This document shows, piece by piece, positions 51,786 to 62,273 of a DNA stretch of 64,000 nt. Every line of letters starts with the position of its first letter. Within the stretch, counting starts at the first letter, position 1. Under the pieces are notes generated by a model, which had not been told where the DNA came from, made no database searches, and saw nothing but the letters and a program-made list of their open reading frames with translations. Made by a program: the position numbers and the translations under genes. Origin of the DNA: Pedobacter sp. WC2423 (GTDB lineage Bacteria > Bacteroidota > Bacteroidia > Sphingobacteriales > Sphingobacteriaceae); contig NZ_CP162005.1 in assembly GCF_040822065.1 (NCBI RefSeq), positions 3,534,001-3,598,000 on the forward strand, given 5' to 3'.

Positions 51786-54210
51786 CTTTATGGGGTTCAT
51801 CTGCGGCAATAATTTTTTTAACTTTCTGGTACATGAATGAAATGATTAACAGGATGACGCCCAGGAAAAAGAACGCTGCTATTTTACCAGCAGGTGGAAT
51901 ATTACTGATGTCAAATATAAATAGCTTTAATAAGGTAAGCGCAAACAGGCTCAGCGAAATAATCCTTAGCGTAAGATATTTATGACGCATGCCCAGCCAC
52001 ATCATCGCAAAGGATGCTAATCCCCATAATACCGGAAGCCCCGTCTTTATATAAATCGTTTCTACATTGCTGATTGAGTTGTTAGCTGAATAGAATAGTA
52101 CGTTGCTGATTAAGCTGACTTCCAGACTCAGGAACAGAACAATTGAACCCGCTAAAACCCAGGCTGCCATTTTCTTCAGGGTTTCTGGCAATAAGGTTCT
52201 GCAAATCCGGATCAGCTGATCAAATAACAGCCCGATAAACACCGCGCAAATCCAGTGGGCTGTAAAATGGAAAGATGCGACCTCCTGACGCACAAGCATA
52301 GCCTCTTGCAGATCAAAAAATCCAACCATAAAGAACAGGTACACCGCAATACAACCGCCGATCAGGACCGCATTTATTCTCCAGTTTAACCGGAGTGACT
52401 CTCTTTTTTTACCTAAAAACAGGTATAAGTAAAGAAATAATGAAGCATACAAAATTACATACACACTGTTCAAAGGGGTATGCGGGAACCGGTTTGAAAA
52501 CTGATGATTAACTTCCAGCAGTCCGCTTAAAAACAGCAGTACAATAGCTGTGTATTTAATGAATGCCGGGTTTAAGATATCTCCTTTAGGAATTTCCCCT
52601 TCAACGTCAGGCTTTTGATAAAGAACGTATAACAAGTAAGAACTGATTGCGCTGAACAGTGAGGTAATAAATCCTTTATTGATCAGCACATTGACAGCTA
52701 TTGCAGAGTCACCATAAATTGCCGCCCAGTCCATGAATAAGCTTAACAGCATCAATGCCCAGATAATTTGCGAAGCCAGCTGCATTAAATAGATGCGGGA
52801 TTTTTGATAAAGCCAGTAAAGCAGTACCGTTTCTGCTGCCCAGAATAAGGTAATATAATGGCCGTGTAATTGAATTGGGCCAGCAACCGATATAAAGGTC
52901 AGCGTAATCCCGATCAATAGATAAAGCACGTTGGTATCTACCTTTTTATTGCGGAACAGCAAGTAAGATAACAGCAAGTTGATCACTGCTAAACTTACAG
53001 CAAAAAGCCCTCTGAACTGTTCCTGATGCATTCCGGTCAGCAAGAATAATCCTGCTCCAAAATATAGCGCGGTATTGGCCAGTAAAAGGGTAAAATCAGC
53101 ACCGATAAATGTTTTATTCTCCCGGACATTATAAGCCACATTAATCCCAAAGAAAAGCAGGTATAAAATGCTGGCATATAAAAAGCCGGTTCCATAACTC
53201 GTAGCTGGCATGCTGAACAGACTTGCTGAAAACATCAGTACGGTCAGTACAAAGGTCGATACATTAAGAATACGCCATGATTTACGGTAAGCAATCACCA
53301 GCAGCCCTGCATTTAATATGACCAGGTAAATAAACAAACCGTGATAATTGGCGTGTCCGGTACTGACCATTAATGGACTGGTTAAACCACCTACTAATGC
53401 AATAACGGCCACTTCCTGCCTGTTGTACAAGAGCGAAAGCGCGACGGCAAAACAGGTTATCCCAATCAGGATAATGAAGGACGTGGTTTGATTGAACAGA
53501 TGAAACTGATGAAAAGCAAGCGTAATGGTAAAGTATAAAACGGCAAGCCCACCCCCTACTAAAACAGAGCTGAATGCTTTGTAAGAATTACGCATCCAAT
53601 GTGCAATACCAATTAAAATACCTCCGCAAAGTACGCCAATACCAACGCGGCCTACCGGGCCGATCCAGTTGCTGTCAATAGCAAATTTCACAAAGTAACC
53701 GATAGCCAGTACGAGTATTGCAATACCAATTTTATTGATTAAATTCTCTCCGATGAATTTCTCCAGATCAGGATGTTTCTCAAAGAAGGAAAGTTCTGGT
53801 ACCGCTGGTTCACGATGAACAGGTTGTTGAACTGGCTGAGGTATATCGTGAACAACTTCAGGTTGTACTGTTTCTTCAGGAACAACCGCTTCCTCCTGAA
53901 CAGGTTTGGGAATGAAATCACGTACAGGATCAGGATTAAGATCTTTTTTAGTTTTATACGGTGGCGGAACAAGTGGGATTGCCGGCGCTTGAAATGGAGA
54001 TGTACCCCAGTCTACAGGCCGCATTTCTTGTGGCTCTGGCTCCGTGGCAGTTGTTTCTGGTGGAATATATCCGGGCCTGCTTTGCTTTAAAAGCTCCTGA
54101 AATTCAAAGATCCGGTATTCAAGCTTCCCGACTCTTTCGTTCAGGCTGCTTTTAGTGGTGGCAATCATCACGATGATGACAACCAGTAAGATGACGTAAA
54201 GAAACTCCAT
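51778..54210 (-). CDS. DUF2339 polytopic membrane protein
   Basis: About 810 residues from ATG 54210 (MEFLYVILLVVIIVMIATT); an upstream start at 54249 is possible. After one N-terminal helix and a coiled-coil of about 30 residues comes a Pro/Glu-rich cytosolic or periplasmic segment (about 50-130). The rest is some twenty or more membrane helices. The conserved LEKFIGENLINKIGIAILVL starts the membrane part. It is coupled to the DUF3999 gene. The function is unknown. Confidence 0.88.
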   Translation of the reverse strand: MEFLYVILLVVIIVMIATTKSSLNERVGKLEYRIFEFQELLKQSRPGYIPPETTATEPEPQEMRPVDWGTSPFQAPAIPLVPPPYKTKKDLNPDPVRDFIPKPVQEEAVVPEETVQPEVVHDIPQPVQQPVHREPAVPELSFFEKHPDLEKFIGENLINKIGIAILVLAIGYFVKFAIDSNWIGPVGRVGIGVLCGGILIGIAHWMRNSYKAFSSVLVGGGLAVLYFTITLAFHQFHLFNQTTSFIILIGITCFAVALSLLYNRQEVAVIALVGGLTSPLMVSTGHANYHGLFIYLVILNAGLLVIAYRKSWRILNVSTFVLTVLMFSASLFSMPATSYGTGFLYASILYLLFFGINVAYNVRENKTFIGADFTLLLANTALYFGAGLFLLTGMHQEQFRGLFAVSLAVINLLLSYLLFRNKKVDTNVLYLLIGITLTFISVAGPIQLHGHYITLFWAAETVLLYWLYQKSRIYLMQLASQIIWALMLLSLFMDWAAIYGDSAIAVNVLINKGFITSLFSAISSYLLYVLYQKPDVEGEIPKGDILNPAFIKYTAIVLLFLSGLLEVNHQFSNRFPHTPLNSVYVILYASLFLYLYLFLGKKRESLRLNWRINAVLIGGCIAVYLFFMVGFFDLQEAMLVRQEVASFHFTAHWICAVFIGLLFDQLIRICRTLLPETLKKMAAWVLAGSIVLFLSLEVSLISNVLFYSANNSISNVETIYIKTGLPVLWGLASFAMMWLGMRHKYLTLRIISLSLFALTLLKLFIFDISNIPPAGKIAAFFFLGVILLIISFMYQKVKKIIAADEPHKDE

Positions 54211-54266
54211 GAGTAATGCGTTTTTGATAAAGGTAATATTTAAGTTCAAAGCAAAACATTTCAGGC

Positions 54267-54298
54267 AAAAAAAAACCCGGTCATTTACATAACCGGGT
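54267..54298 (-). terminator. Terminator of the rsmA-hydroxyacid dehydrogenase unit
   Basis: On the minus strand ACCCGGT and ACCGGGT pair around a 10-base loop, followed by nine T. Confidence 0.88.
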
Positions 54299-54321
54299 CT
54301 GACATAAAATATCTTTTTACC

Positions 54322-55245
54322 CTAAATCTGCTCCAGCTTATCAGCAAGCACCTCAGAAATTTTTCTATACGAATCAAAAGTCCATCCACCAACATGTGGC
54401 GTCAGAATAACTTTTTCAGATGCTTTCAATTCAGTAAACCAGTCCTGTTCTGCCAATGCCGGGAATTTTTCAACTTCCAGCACATCCAGTCCTGCACCTA
54501 ATATTTTACCCGATTTAATCGCTGCCAATACCGCTTTCGTATTTACAATCTCGCCTCTGGCCGTATTGATAAAAAATATATTCTTTTTGAAATGGTATAA
54601 ATATTCCTCATCCACCATTTGCCTGGTTTCCGAAGTCAGTGGAATATGTAAACTCAGCACATCACTATGTTTAACAATCTCTTCCATGCTGCATTCCTGC
54701 GCATAAGCATCAGAAAAGCCTGTTTTATATTTATCATAAGCAAGCACTTTCACCTCGAAACCCGAAAGTTTTCTGGCCATACTGCTTCCCATAAAACCAT
54801 ATCCGATAATCCCGACAGTTTTACCTTTCAGCTCCCATCCACGGTTACCTTCCCGATCCCAGATTCCGTTCCTGATCTCCATATCAGCCTTGCGGTGCGT
54901 ATTGATTAGTGAAAGCAACATCCCCATCGCATGTTCCCCTACTGCATCCCTGTTACCTTCCGGTGCATTCAGCAACTTAATATTCCGCTCCTTCGCATAA
55001 GCCTCATCAATATTATCCAATCCTGCCCCTGCTCTGGCTACAAATTTAAGCCCCGGTGCAGCTTCCATCAGCTCCCTGTCTATCTTAAACTTCGTCCGTA
55101 CTGCAATACCATCATATCCTGAAATCACCGCCAGCGTTTCTGCCCTGGTGATTAATGGACGATCGTCTGCTTCATAACCTAATTGTTCTGCCCTGCTTTT
55201 GAATACAGGGTGTAAATCATCAACAATTAAAATTTTACCGTTCAT
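54322..55245 (-). CDS. D-2-hydroxyacid dehydrogenase (phosphoglycerate dehydrogenase-like)
   Basis: A 307-residue NAD-dependent dehydrogenase without a C-terminal ACT domain. The nucleotide fold has GIIGYGFMGSSMARKL. The catalytic Arg lies within NTARGEIVN or the related ARAGAGLDNID block, and the His is in TPHVGGWT, with Glu in between (LDVLEVEKFP). It could be the 3-phosphoglycerate dehydrogenase of serine synthesis or act on another 2-hydroxyacid. It lies 11 bases after rsmA on the same strand. Confidence 0.87.
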   Translation of the reverse strand: MNGKILIVDDLHPVFKSRAEQLGYEADDRPLITRAETLAVISGYDGIAVRTKFKIDRELMEAAPGLKFVARAGAGLDNIDEAYAKERNIKLLNAPEGNRDAVGEHAMGMLLSLINTHRKADMEIRNGIWDREGNRGWELKGKTVGIIGYGFMGSSMARKLSGFEVKVLAYDKYKTGFSDAYAQECSMEEIVKHSDVLSLHIPLTSETRQMVDEEYLYHFKKNIFFINTARGEIVNTKAVLAAIKSGKILGAGLDVLEVEKFPALAEQDWFTELKASEKVILTPHVGGWTFDSYRKISEVLADKLEQI

Positions 55246-55256
55246 CTGTTTTATAA

Positions 55257-56039
55257 TTATAACGCCAGCCTGGTGACCAGCTGTGTAAGGGTAATAAAAT
55301 CTTCTACGCTCAATTGCTCTGCTCTTTTTTCAAAATAGATATTGTCATCCATTTTAACTTTAGGCAATACGCCCGACAAAGCATTTCTTAATGTTTTTCT
55401 ACGCTGATTAAATCCGGCTTTAACGACAATCCAGAATAATTTCTCATCGCAATCCAAAGTCGCCCGCTCGTTTCTGCTCAAACGGATTACACCCGAGTTC
55501 ACTTTAGGAGGAGGATTAAAAGTTCCTGGCTTTACAGAAAATAAATAATCAATATTATAATAGGCCTGGATCAGCACACTTAGAATCCCGTAATCTTTTG
55601 TTCCGCTTTTAGATGCACAGCGTTCTGCCACTTCTTTTTGAAACATGCCTACCATCTCTACTACATTTTCTCTGTGTTCCAAAACCTTAAACAAGATCTG
55701 TGAAGAAATATTATAAGGAAAATTACCTATGATAGCGTATTTGCCGGAAAATACTTTTTTCAGATCCATTTTCAAAAAATCCCCGTTAATTAACCTTTCG
55801 CCCATTTGCGGATACTTATCTTTTAAGAAATGATAAGATTCCACATCAATATCAATCATAAAGGTTTCCAGGTCTTTTCTTTCCAGCAGAATGTCCGAAA
55901 GGATACCCATACCCGGCCCTACTTCAAGCACCTGACTGTACTGATCGGTATGGACAAGACCGTCTACAATTTTAGCTGCTATTTTTTTATCGGTCAAAAA
56001 ATGTTGCCCTAAATGTTTTTTCGCCCTTACCAAACTCAT
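55257..56039 (-). CDS. rsmA: 16S rRNA dimethyladenosine transferase RsmA (KsgA)
   Basis: A 260-residue SAM-dependent enzyme that dimethylates two adjacent adenosines near the 3' end of 16S rRNA. The motifs are KKHLGQHFL at the N-terminus, EVGPGMGILSDIL (SAM binding) and the catalytic GNFPYNISS. The length is normal. Confidence 0.96.
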   Translation of the reverse strand: MSLVRAKKHLGQHFLTDKKIAAKIVDGLVHTDQYSQVLEVGPGMGILSDILLERKDLETFMIDIDVESYHFLKDKYPQMGERLINGDFLKMDLKKVFSGKYAIIGNFPYNISSQILFKVLEHRENVVEMVGMFQKEVAERCASKSGTKDYGILSVLIQAYYNIDYLFSVKPGTFNPPPKVNSGVIRLSRNERATLDCDEKLFWIVVKAGFNQRRKTLRNALSGVLPKVKMDDNIYFEKRAEQLSVEDFITLTQLVTRLAL

Positions 56040-56311
56040 ATGATTGCTGTTATATTTTATTAATCGAAAGAAGCCAAGACTTCTAAAAGGTGCAAAATAA
56101 CTAAAGTTTACGAGTTCAGCCTAATTATTAGCAATGAAGCGTTAGCTAAGAACGACTAATCAGCAATGTTACTTGCTATATTCAACTACTTATATTTGAT
56201 CATCTATGCCCAAGGTTCAATTGCTATAATTACCCGTTCTAAACAGATCTCCCTTAAAAACAACACGTTTTCTAATGAATTTCTGTATTTTGCGCAAATT
56301 TTCATTTGAGC

Positions 56312-57391
56312 ATGAGCAATAAAATCAAAATAGGTATCAGTATAGGTGATGTAAACGGCATAGGTTTGGAAGTGATTCTGAAAACTTTAGCCAATAACAG
56401 TATTCTGGATTACTGCACTCCTATCGTTTATGGACATACAAAAGTAGCCTCTTACCATAGAAAAGCACTGGGTTTAGGTGATTTCAGTTTCAATGTCATC
56501 AATGATGCTGAAGCAGCTAATCCTAAAAAAGCAAATATGATCAACTGCTGGGAAGAGGATGTAAAGATTGAACTCGGTGTGGCCAATGAAATTGGTGGAA
56601 AATATGCCTTGTTATCTTTAGAAAGAGCAACAGAAGACCTGATCAAAGGAAATATTGACGCTTTAGTCACTGCTCCGATTAATAAACATACGATACAAGC
56701 TGAGAATTTTCAATTCCCTGGCCATACAGAATACTTACAGGAACGCACGGGCAGTTCTGATGTTCTCATGTTTTTATTGAGTGAAGATATTCGTGTAGGG
56801 GTAGTTACAGGCCATATTCCTGTTTCTAAAGTTGCAGAAAGTATCACAAAAGAAAGTATTGTTAAAAAACTTTTACTGATCAATAAGAGTCTGAAAAGAG
56901 ATTTCTGGATTGAGAAACCAAGAATTGCGGTATTAGGGTTAAATCCTCATGCTGGTGACAATGGTTTGCTGGGTAGTGAAGAACAGGACATTATCATGCC
57001 TGCGATTCAGGAAGCCTTCGATTCAGGTGTAATTTGCTTTGGCCCTTATCCTGCGGATGGATTTTTCGGCAAAGGTGCTTATAAACAATTCGATGCGGTA
57101 CTGGCCATGTATCATGACCAGGGCTTAATCCCTTTCAAGACCATTGCTTTCGGAACCGGTGTAAACTTTACTGCCGGAATGAAGTATGTACGTACCTCTC
57201 CTGATCATGGTACAGGCTTCGATATTGCCGGAAAAGACCTGGCAGACCCATCTTCTTTTATAGAAGCACTTTTTGCGGCGACACACATTGTAAAACACAG
57301 ACGTGAACAGGACGAACTGTTAAGCAACCAGTTAAGAAGCGGCGGAAAAATTATAGAAACTGCGGCAGATGTGAAGGATGATGCAAATTAA
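56312..57391 (+). CDS. pdxA: 4-hydroxythreonine-4-phosphate dehydrogenase
   Basis: A 359-residue zinc-dependent dehydrogenase of the DXP-dependent pyridoxal phosphate pathway. Metal-binding histidines are in FPGHTEYL, AMYHDQGLIPFK and TSPDHGTGFDIAGK. I choose ATG 56312 over a TTG two codons upstream. It is divergent from rsmA, a common neighbour of pdxA in many bacteria, and 75 bases ahead of the lipid cluster. Confidence 0.95.
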   Translation: MSNKIKIGISIGDVNGIGLEVILKTLANNSILDYCTPIVYGHTKVASYHRKALGLGDFSFNVINDAEAANPKKANMINCWEEDVKIELGVANEIGGKYALLSLERATEDLIKGNIDALVTAPINKHTIQAENFQFPGHTEYLQERTGSSDVLMFLLSEDIRVGVVTGHIPVSKVAESITKESIVKKLLLINKSLKRDFWIEKPRIAVLGLNPHAGDNGLLGSEEQDIIMPAIQEAFDSGVICFGPYPADGFFGKGAYKQFDAVLAMYHDQGLIPFKTIAFGTGVNFTAGMKYVRTSPDHGTGFDIAGKDLADPSSFIEALFAATHIVKHRREQDELLSNQLRSGGKIIETAADVKDDAN

Positions 57392-57437
57392 CGACAATAA
57401 TATTTCTAAAACATTTCAGAAGTATCAAATTAATTCA

Positions 57438-57445
57438 TACATTTG
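57438..57445 (+). promoter_or_regulatory. -7 element of the yceD-rpmF-plsX-fabH promoter
   Basis: TACATTTG is a full TAnnTTTG match 22 bases before the proposed TTG start at 57467. A -33 TTG is not evident. It also rules out the earlier in-frame TTG at 57443, which lies inside the element. Confidence 0.55.
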
Positions 57446-57466
57446 CGGGCTAAAATTTTGTTACAA

Positions 57467-58000
57467 TTGAAACCTTTAAAACAATTTTCGATCCCGTTTA
57501 CTGGCTTAAAAATTGGCAAGCATCAATTTGATTTTGAGATTGATAACAGCTTTTTTGACGCATTCGAATACTCTTTGGTAAAAAAGGGGGATTTGAAAGT
57601 AACGGTAGAATTGGATAAACAGGAAACCATGCTGATTTTGAAAATCCGCATTGTTGGAACAATAAAGCTTGATTGTGATAAATGTTTAGCTGAATTTGAT
57701 GCCCCTCTGGATATTTCAGAAAGGCAGATTGTAAAATTCGCTGAAGATGAACTGGAGAGTGATGATTTAGAAATCATCGTATTGAATAAAAAAGAAAGCA
57801 GCATCGATATCGCGGAAATTCTTTATGAATTTATCACAGTATCGGTACCTTATATAAAAATTTGTGAGCAGAACGGCAATGGTGCCAAATGCGACAAAGA
57901 GATGATTGAAAGACTTGAAAGTCTGGCTAATCCTGCTCAGCAAGAAGAAAATACAACAAGTGCTGACCCACGCTGGGAAGCATTAAAAAAATTAAAATAA
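57467..58000 (+). CDS. yceD: DUF177/YceD-family protein
   Basis: A 177-residue protein encoded directly upstream of rpmF, a nearly universal arrangement. The conserved part is LDCDKCLAEFDAPLDIS (two Cys), then the C-terminal CEQNGNGAKCDKEMIERL with DPRWEALKKLK. I place the start at TTG 57467, which gives MKPLKQFSIPFTGLKIGK; no ATG is available in the right region. In other bacteria YceD affects 23S rRNA stability or processing. Confidence 0.88.
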   Translation: MKPLKQFSIPFTGLKIGKHQFDFEIDNSFFDAFEYSLVKKGDLKVTVELDKQETMLILKIRIVGTIKLDCDKCLAEFDAPLDISERQIVKFAEDELESDDLEIIVLNKKESSIDIAEILYEFITVSVPYIKICEQNGNGAKCDKEMIERLESLANPAQQEENTTSADPRWEALKKLK

Positions 58001-58018
58001 TAATTAAATAAATCAGCA

Positions 58019-58210
58019 ATGGCACATCCAAAACGCAAGATCTCTAAAAGTAGAAGAGATAAAAGAAGAACACACTATAAAGCGGTAGCTCCTTCTTTAT
58101 CTACTTGTCAAACTACAGGTGCAATCCACATTCCTCACCATGCATACAATGTTGATGGGAATTTGTACTACAACGGTAAACTGGTTATTGAAAACACCTC
58201 TATAGGTTAA
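58019..58210 (+). CDS. rpmF: 50S ribosomal protein L32
   Basis: A 63-residue basic protein with the family start [20 protein letters not shown]. Only one Cys is present (STCQTTG), so the zinc ribbon of some L32 proteins is absent. It lies between yceD and plsX as in most bacteria. Confidence 0.97.
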   Translation: MAHPKRKISKSRRDKRRTHYKAVAPSLSTCQTTGAIHIPHHAYNVDGNLYYNGKLVIENTSIG

Positions 58211-58310
58211 TTTTTCGGAGAAATTGTTTGTGTTTTCAGCTTCATTAAGTTTAACTTAGGCGCTTGAAAAAAAAGGCAATAATGCTTTATTCACAAACTG
58301 ATTTTTTACT

Positions 58311-59249
58311 ATGAAAATAGGTCTCGATATAATGGGCGGAGACTATGCTCCCAAAGCAAACGTTTTGGGAGCAATAGCTGCTCATGAATTATTAGCGCCA
58401 GATGAGCATTTAGTGCTAATAGGCGATACTCAGCAAATTAAGCCTTTGCTCGCTGACAGCGGGTTTAATCCCGATCACTTTGAATATGTTCATACCGAAG
58501 AGGTAATTGGTATGGGCGAACATCCCACAAGAGCAATTGCTCAAAAACCTAACTCAAGTATTTCTCTGGGTTTCTCTATGTTAAAAAAAGGAGAAATCGA
58601 TGCATTTGTCGGCGCAGGTAATTCTGGGGCGATGATGGTTGGTGCTGTTTTTAGTGTAAAAACAGTTCCGGGTATTATCAGACCTTGTCTGTGCACGATC
58701 GTACCCAAACTTGACGGCGGAAGAGGTTTAATGCTGGACGTTGGCGCAAATGCCGACTGTAAGCCTGACACGCTGCTTCAATTCGGCATTTTAGGAAGTT
58801 TGTATGCTGAAAATGTCATGCAGATCAACAACCCTAAAGTTGGCCTGATCAATATTGGCGAAGAAGATGAAAAAGGAAATATGTTAAGTCTGGCAACTTT
58901 TCCATTGATGAAAGATTGTAAACTCTTTAACTTCATTGGAAATATTGAGGGACGTGATTTATTCAACGATAAAGCAGATGTAATTGTATGTGACGGGTTT
59001 ACCGGAAATATTATGCTTAAATTGGCTGAATCGTTTTACATAATGACTATCAAAAAAGGACTTAAGGATGAGTTCTTTGACAGGTTTAATTATGAAAACT
59101 ACGGTGGAAGTCCGGTTCTTGGAGTAAATGCACCTGTGATCATAGGTCATGGAATCTCCTCGCCTACCGCTGTAAAAAACATGATCTTTCAGGCGAGAGA
59201 TATGATTACTACAGGTCTGGTGGGAAAAATACAAGATGCATTTAAATAA
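58311..59249 (+). CDS. plsX: Phosphate acyltransferase PlsX
   Basis: A 312-residue enzyme that makes acyl-phosphate from acyl-ACP for phospholipid synthesis. Conserved blocks are IGLDIMGGDYAPKANVLGA, AFVGAGNSGAMM, GLMLDVGANADCKP and VCDGFTGNIMLKLAES. It is 13 bases upstream of fabH. Confidence 0.97.
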   Translation: MKIGLDIMGGDYAPKANVLGAIAAHELLAPDEHLVLIGDTQQIKPLLADSGFNPDHFEYVHTEEVIGMGEHPTRAIAQKPNSSISLGFSMLKKGEIDAFVGAGNSGAMMVGAVFSVKTVPGIIRPCLCTIVPKLDGGRGLMLDVGANADCKPDTLLQFGILGSLYAENVMQINNPKVGLINIGEEDEKGNMLSLATFPLMKDCKLFNFIGNIEGRDLFNDKADVIVCDGFTGNIMLKLAESFYIMTIKKGLKDEFFDRFNYENYGGSPVLGVNAPVIIGHGISSPTAVKNMIFQARDMITTGLVGKIQDAFK

Positions 59250-59262
59250 AATCTGACAACAA

Positions 59263-60252
59263 ATGAGTAAAATTCACGCTGCTATTACTGCGGTTCAAGG
59301 TTATGTTCCTGATTATATCCTTTCTAATAAAGAATTAGAGACGATAGTTGACACAACAGATGAATGGATCACCTCACGAACGGGTATTAAAGAGCGAAGA
59401 ATATTAAAAGGTGAAGGATTAGGTACCTCTGATATGGCTGTTCACGCAGTGAACGGACTTTTAAAGAAAAGAGGTATTACTGCAGAAGAAATCGATCTGA
59501 TTATCTTTTGCACCACGACTCCCGACATGCCTTTCCCGGCCACTGCAAATATTTTAGCTGATAAAATCGGCGCAAAAAATGCATGGGGTTTTGATTTACA
59601 GGCCGCCTGTTCTGGATTTATCTATGGGATTTCTACTGCTTCGCAATTTATCCAGTCAGGAAAACATCAAAAAGTATTGGTAGTGGGCGGCGACAAAATG
59701 TCGTCAATCATTGATTATACAGACAGAACAACCTGCATCATTTTTGGTGACGGCTGTGGTGCTGTATTATTGGAACCTAATGATGAAGGAAATGGAATCA
59801 TTGATTCTGTGCTGAAATCGGATGGTGCCGGAAGACAATTCCTGCATCAGAAAGCCGGTGGATCTGTTAAACCAGCTTCGCACGAAACGATTGACCAGAG
59901 AGAACATTTCGTTTACCAGGAAGGAAAAGCTGTTTTTAAATTCGCAGTAACCAATATGGCAGATGTAGCGGCCGAAATCATGGAACGCAATCAGCTGAAT
60001 GCTGACGATGTGAAATGGTTAGTTCCGCACCAGGCGAATAAAAGGATTATTGATGCTACGGCTTCAAGAATGGGCATAGGAGCTGAAAAAGTAATGATCA
60101 ATATAGAACGCTACGGCAATACCACCAATGGAACCATCCCGCTTTGTTTATGGGAATGGGAAGACAAACTAAAAAAAGGAGACAATATTATTCTTGCTGC
60201 TTTTGGGGGTGGATTTACCTGGGGATCAGTCTATATAAAGTGGGCTTACTAA
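59263..60252 (+). CDS. fabH: 3-oxoacyl-ACP synthase III
   Basis: A 329-residue condensing enzyme that starts fatty acid synthesis. The acceptor is Cys116 in [11 protein letters not shown]; the His and Asn of the triad are in VPHQANKRI and GNTTNGTIP. It ends 72 bases before accB, with a TAACTTTG element (60275-60282) between, a possible internal promoter. Confidence 0.97.
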   Translation: MSKIHAAITAVQGYVPDYILSNKELETIVDTTDEWITSRTGIKERRILKGEGLGTSDMAVHAVNGLLKKRGITAEEIDLIIFCTTTPDMPFPATANILADKIGAKNAWGFDLQAACSGFIYGISTASQFIQSGKHQKVLVVGGDKMSSIIDYTDRTTCIIFGDGCGAVLLEPNDEGNGIIDSVLKSDGAGRQFLHQKAGGSVKPASHETIDQREHFVYQEGKAVFKFAVTNMADVAAEIMERNQLNADDVKWLVPHQANKRIIDATASRMGIGAEKVMINIERYGNTTNGTIPLCLWEWEDKLKKGDNIILAAFGGGFTWGSVYIKWAY

Positions 60253-60324
60253 ATTTTATTACCAATAAAAATATTAACTTTGAGTCTTTAAAAGACCAAT
60301 ATCTTTTCAACAAAATACCTAAAA

Positions 60325-60807
60325 ATGGATATCAAACAAATTCAGGAACTCATTAAATTTGTTTCTCGTTCGGGCGTCAATGAAGTTGCAATAGAACAAA
60401 AGGACTTCAAAATTACTATCAAAACTAATCAGACCCCTACAGTTATTACCACAACAGTTCCTGCGCAGGCAGTAGCACCACAGGTGTTGCCTTCTGCTCC
60501 TGCAGTACAACCTGTTGCTGTAACGGCAAACAATGCTTCGTCTGCTGCTGAGGCTGATGATTCTAAATATATTACTGTAAAATCTCCAATGATCGGAACT
60601 TTCTACCGTTCGTCGAGCCCTGACAAACCTTCATTCGCAAATGTTGGTGATGAAATCGCTCCGGGTAAAGTTATCTGTATTATTGAGGCCATGAAGTTAT
60701 TCAACGAAATTGAAAGTGAAGTTTCCGGAAGAATCGTTAAAGTATTGGTTGATAATTCATCACCAGTAGAGTACGACCAACCCTTATTTTTAGTAGAACC
60801 TATGTAA
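60325..60807 (+). CDS. accB: Biotin carboxyl carrier protein of acetyl-CoA carboxylase
   Basis: A 160-residue carrier. Lys124 in [12 protein letters not shown] is the biotin site, and an Ala/Pro/Val-rich linker (38-78) joins the N-terminal dimerisation part to the biotinyl domain. Confidence 0.97.
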   Translation: MDIKQIQELIKFVSRSGVNEVAIEQKDFKITIKTNQTPTVITTTVPAQAVAPQVLPSAPAVQPVAVTANNASSAAEADDSKYITVKSPMIGTFYRSSSPDKPSFANVGDEIAPGKVICIIEAMKLFNEIESEVSGRIVKVLVDNSSPVEYDQPLFLVEPM

Positions 60808-60842
60808 TTTTGCTTCTGGCAAATTATCATCTTATCAATTAT

Positions 60843-62183
60843 ATGTTTAAAAAAATACTAATTGCCAACAGGGGCGAAATTGCGTTACGTATTATTCGTA
60901 CCTGTAAGGAAATGGGCATTAAAACTGTTGCAGTTTATTCAACTGCTGACAGGGAGAGTCTCCATGTTCGTTTCGCGGATGAAGCTGTTTGTATTGGCCC
61001 GCCTCCGAGTAAAGATTCTTACTTAAGTATCCCGAATATTATTTCAGCTGCTGAATTAACCAATGCAGATGCGATTCATCCAGGCTACGGCTTTTTATCT
61101 GAGAACGCTAAATTCTCTTCTGTTTGCAGAGACTATGGAATTAAGTTCATTGGTGCTACACCAGAACAGATCAATTCTATGGGAGATAAAGCTTCCGCTA
61201 AAGAAACGATGAAAAAAGCAGGTGTACCTACTATCCCTGGTTCTCAGGGTTTGCTGGAAAGCGTAAAAGAAGGTATTGTCTTAGCGAATGAAATCGGTTA
61301 CCCTGTGATCCTGAAAGCAACTGCCGGTGGTGGTGGCCGTGGAATGCGTGTGGTATGGAAAGATGAAGACTTCGAAAATGCATGGGACAGTGCAAGACAG
61401 GAATCTGGTGCTGCTTTTGGAAATGACGGTTTATATTTAGAAAAATATATCGAAGATCCACGCCACATTGAAATCCAGATTATTGGTGATCAATATGGTA
61501 AAGCTTGTCACTTATCTGAGCGTGACTGTTCTATTCAGCGCCGTCACCAGAAATTGGTTGAAGAGGCTCCATCTCCTTTCATGACTCCGGAATTGAGAGA
61601 ACGTATGGGTGAGGCTGCAATTAAAGGGGCTACTGCTGTATCTTATGAAGGTGCCGGAACAATTGAATTTTTGGTTGATAAACACCGTAACTTCTACTTC
61701 ATGGAAATGAATACCCGTATCCAGGTAGAGCATCCGGTTACAGAAGAAGTGATCAACTATGATTTAATTAAAGAACAGATTAAGGTAGCTTCAGGTGTTC
61801 CTATTTCTGGTAAAAACTATCTTCCGAACATGCATGCTATTGAATGCAGGATCAATGCGGAAGATCCGTTTAATAACTTCAGGCCTTGTCCGGGAAAAAT
61901 CACTAATTTCCATTCTCCGGGTGGACATGGGGTAAGGGTGGATACGCATGTTTATGCAGGCTATCAGATTCCTTCTAACTATGATTCCATGATTGCTAAA
62001 CTGATCTGTGTTGCGCAAACACGTGAAGAAGCAATCAGTACGATGGAGCGTGCGCTAAGTGAGTTTGTAATTGAAGGTGTAAAAACTACGATTCCTTTTC
62101 ACTTGCAATTGATGAAAGATCCGAACTTCAGAGCAGGAAACTTCACCACTAAATTCATGGAAACATTTGTTTTTTCTGAATAA
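60843..62183 (+). CDS. accC: Biotin carboxylase subunit of acetyl-CoA carboxylase
   Basis: A 446-residue ATP-grasp enzyme that carboxylates the biotin on AccB. I choose ATG 60843 ([18 protein letters not shown]), the family start. Signatures are VFIG-like [16 protein letters not shown], the glycine loop [32 protein letters not shown] and [13 protein letters not shown]. It lies 35 bases after accB and ends with a strong terminator. Confidence 0.97.
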   Translation: MFKKILIANRGEIALRIIRTCKEMGIKTVAVYSTADRESLHVRFADEAVCIGPPPSKDSYLSIPNIISAAELTNADAIHPGYGFLSENAKFSSVCRDYGIKFIGATPEQINSMGDKASAKETMKKAGVPTIPGSQGLLESVKEGIVLANEIGYPVILKATAGGGGRGMRVVWKDEDFENAWDSARQESGAAFGNDGLYLEKYIEDPRHIEIQIIGDQYGKACHLSERDCSIQRRHQKLVEEAPSPFMTPELRERMGEAAIKGATAVSYEGAGTIEFLVDKHRNFYFMEMNTRIQVEHPVTEEVINYDLIKEQIKVASGVPISGKNYLPNMHAIECRINAEDPFNNFRPCPGKITNFHSPGGHGVRVDTHVYAGYQIPSNYDSMIAKLICVAQTREEAISTMERALSEFVIEGVKTTIPFHLQLMKDPNFRAGNFTTKFMETFVFSE

Positions 62184-62221
62184 ATCCGAATAAAGACATC
62201 TAATTATTATATTTAAAACGT

Positions 62222-62258
62222 AAATACCATTCTAATAAAATAGAATGGTATTTTTGTT
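62222..62258 (+). terminator. Terminator of the lipid cluster, overlapping a promoter-like element
   Basis: AAATACCATTCTA and TAGAATGGTATTT pair perfectly around ATAAAA, followed by TTGTTTT. TATTTTTG at 62249-62256, inside the 3' arm and T-run, matches the -7 promoter consensus and may serve tatC. Confidence 0.87.
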
Positions 62259-62273
62259 TTACAAATAACGTAC

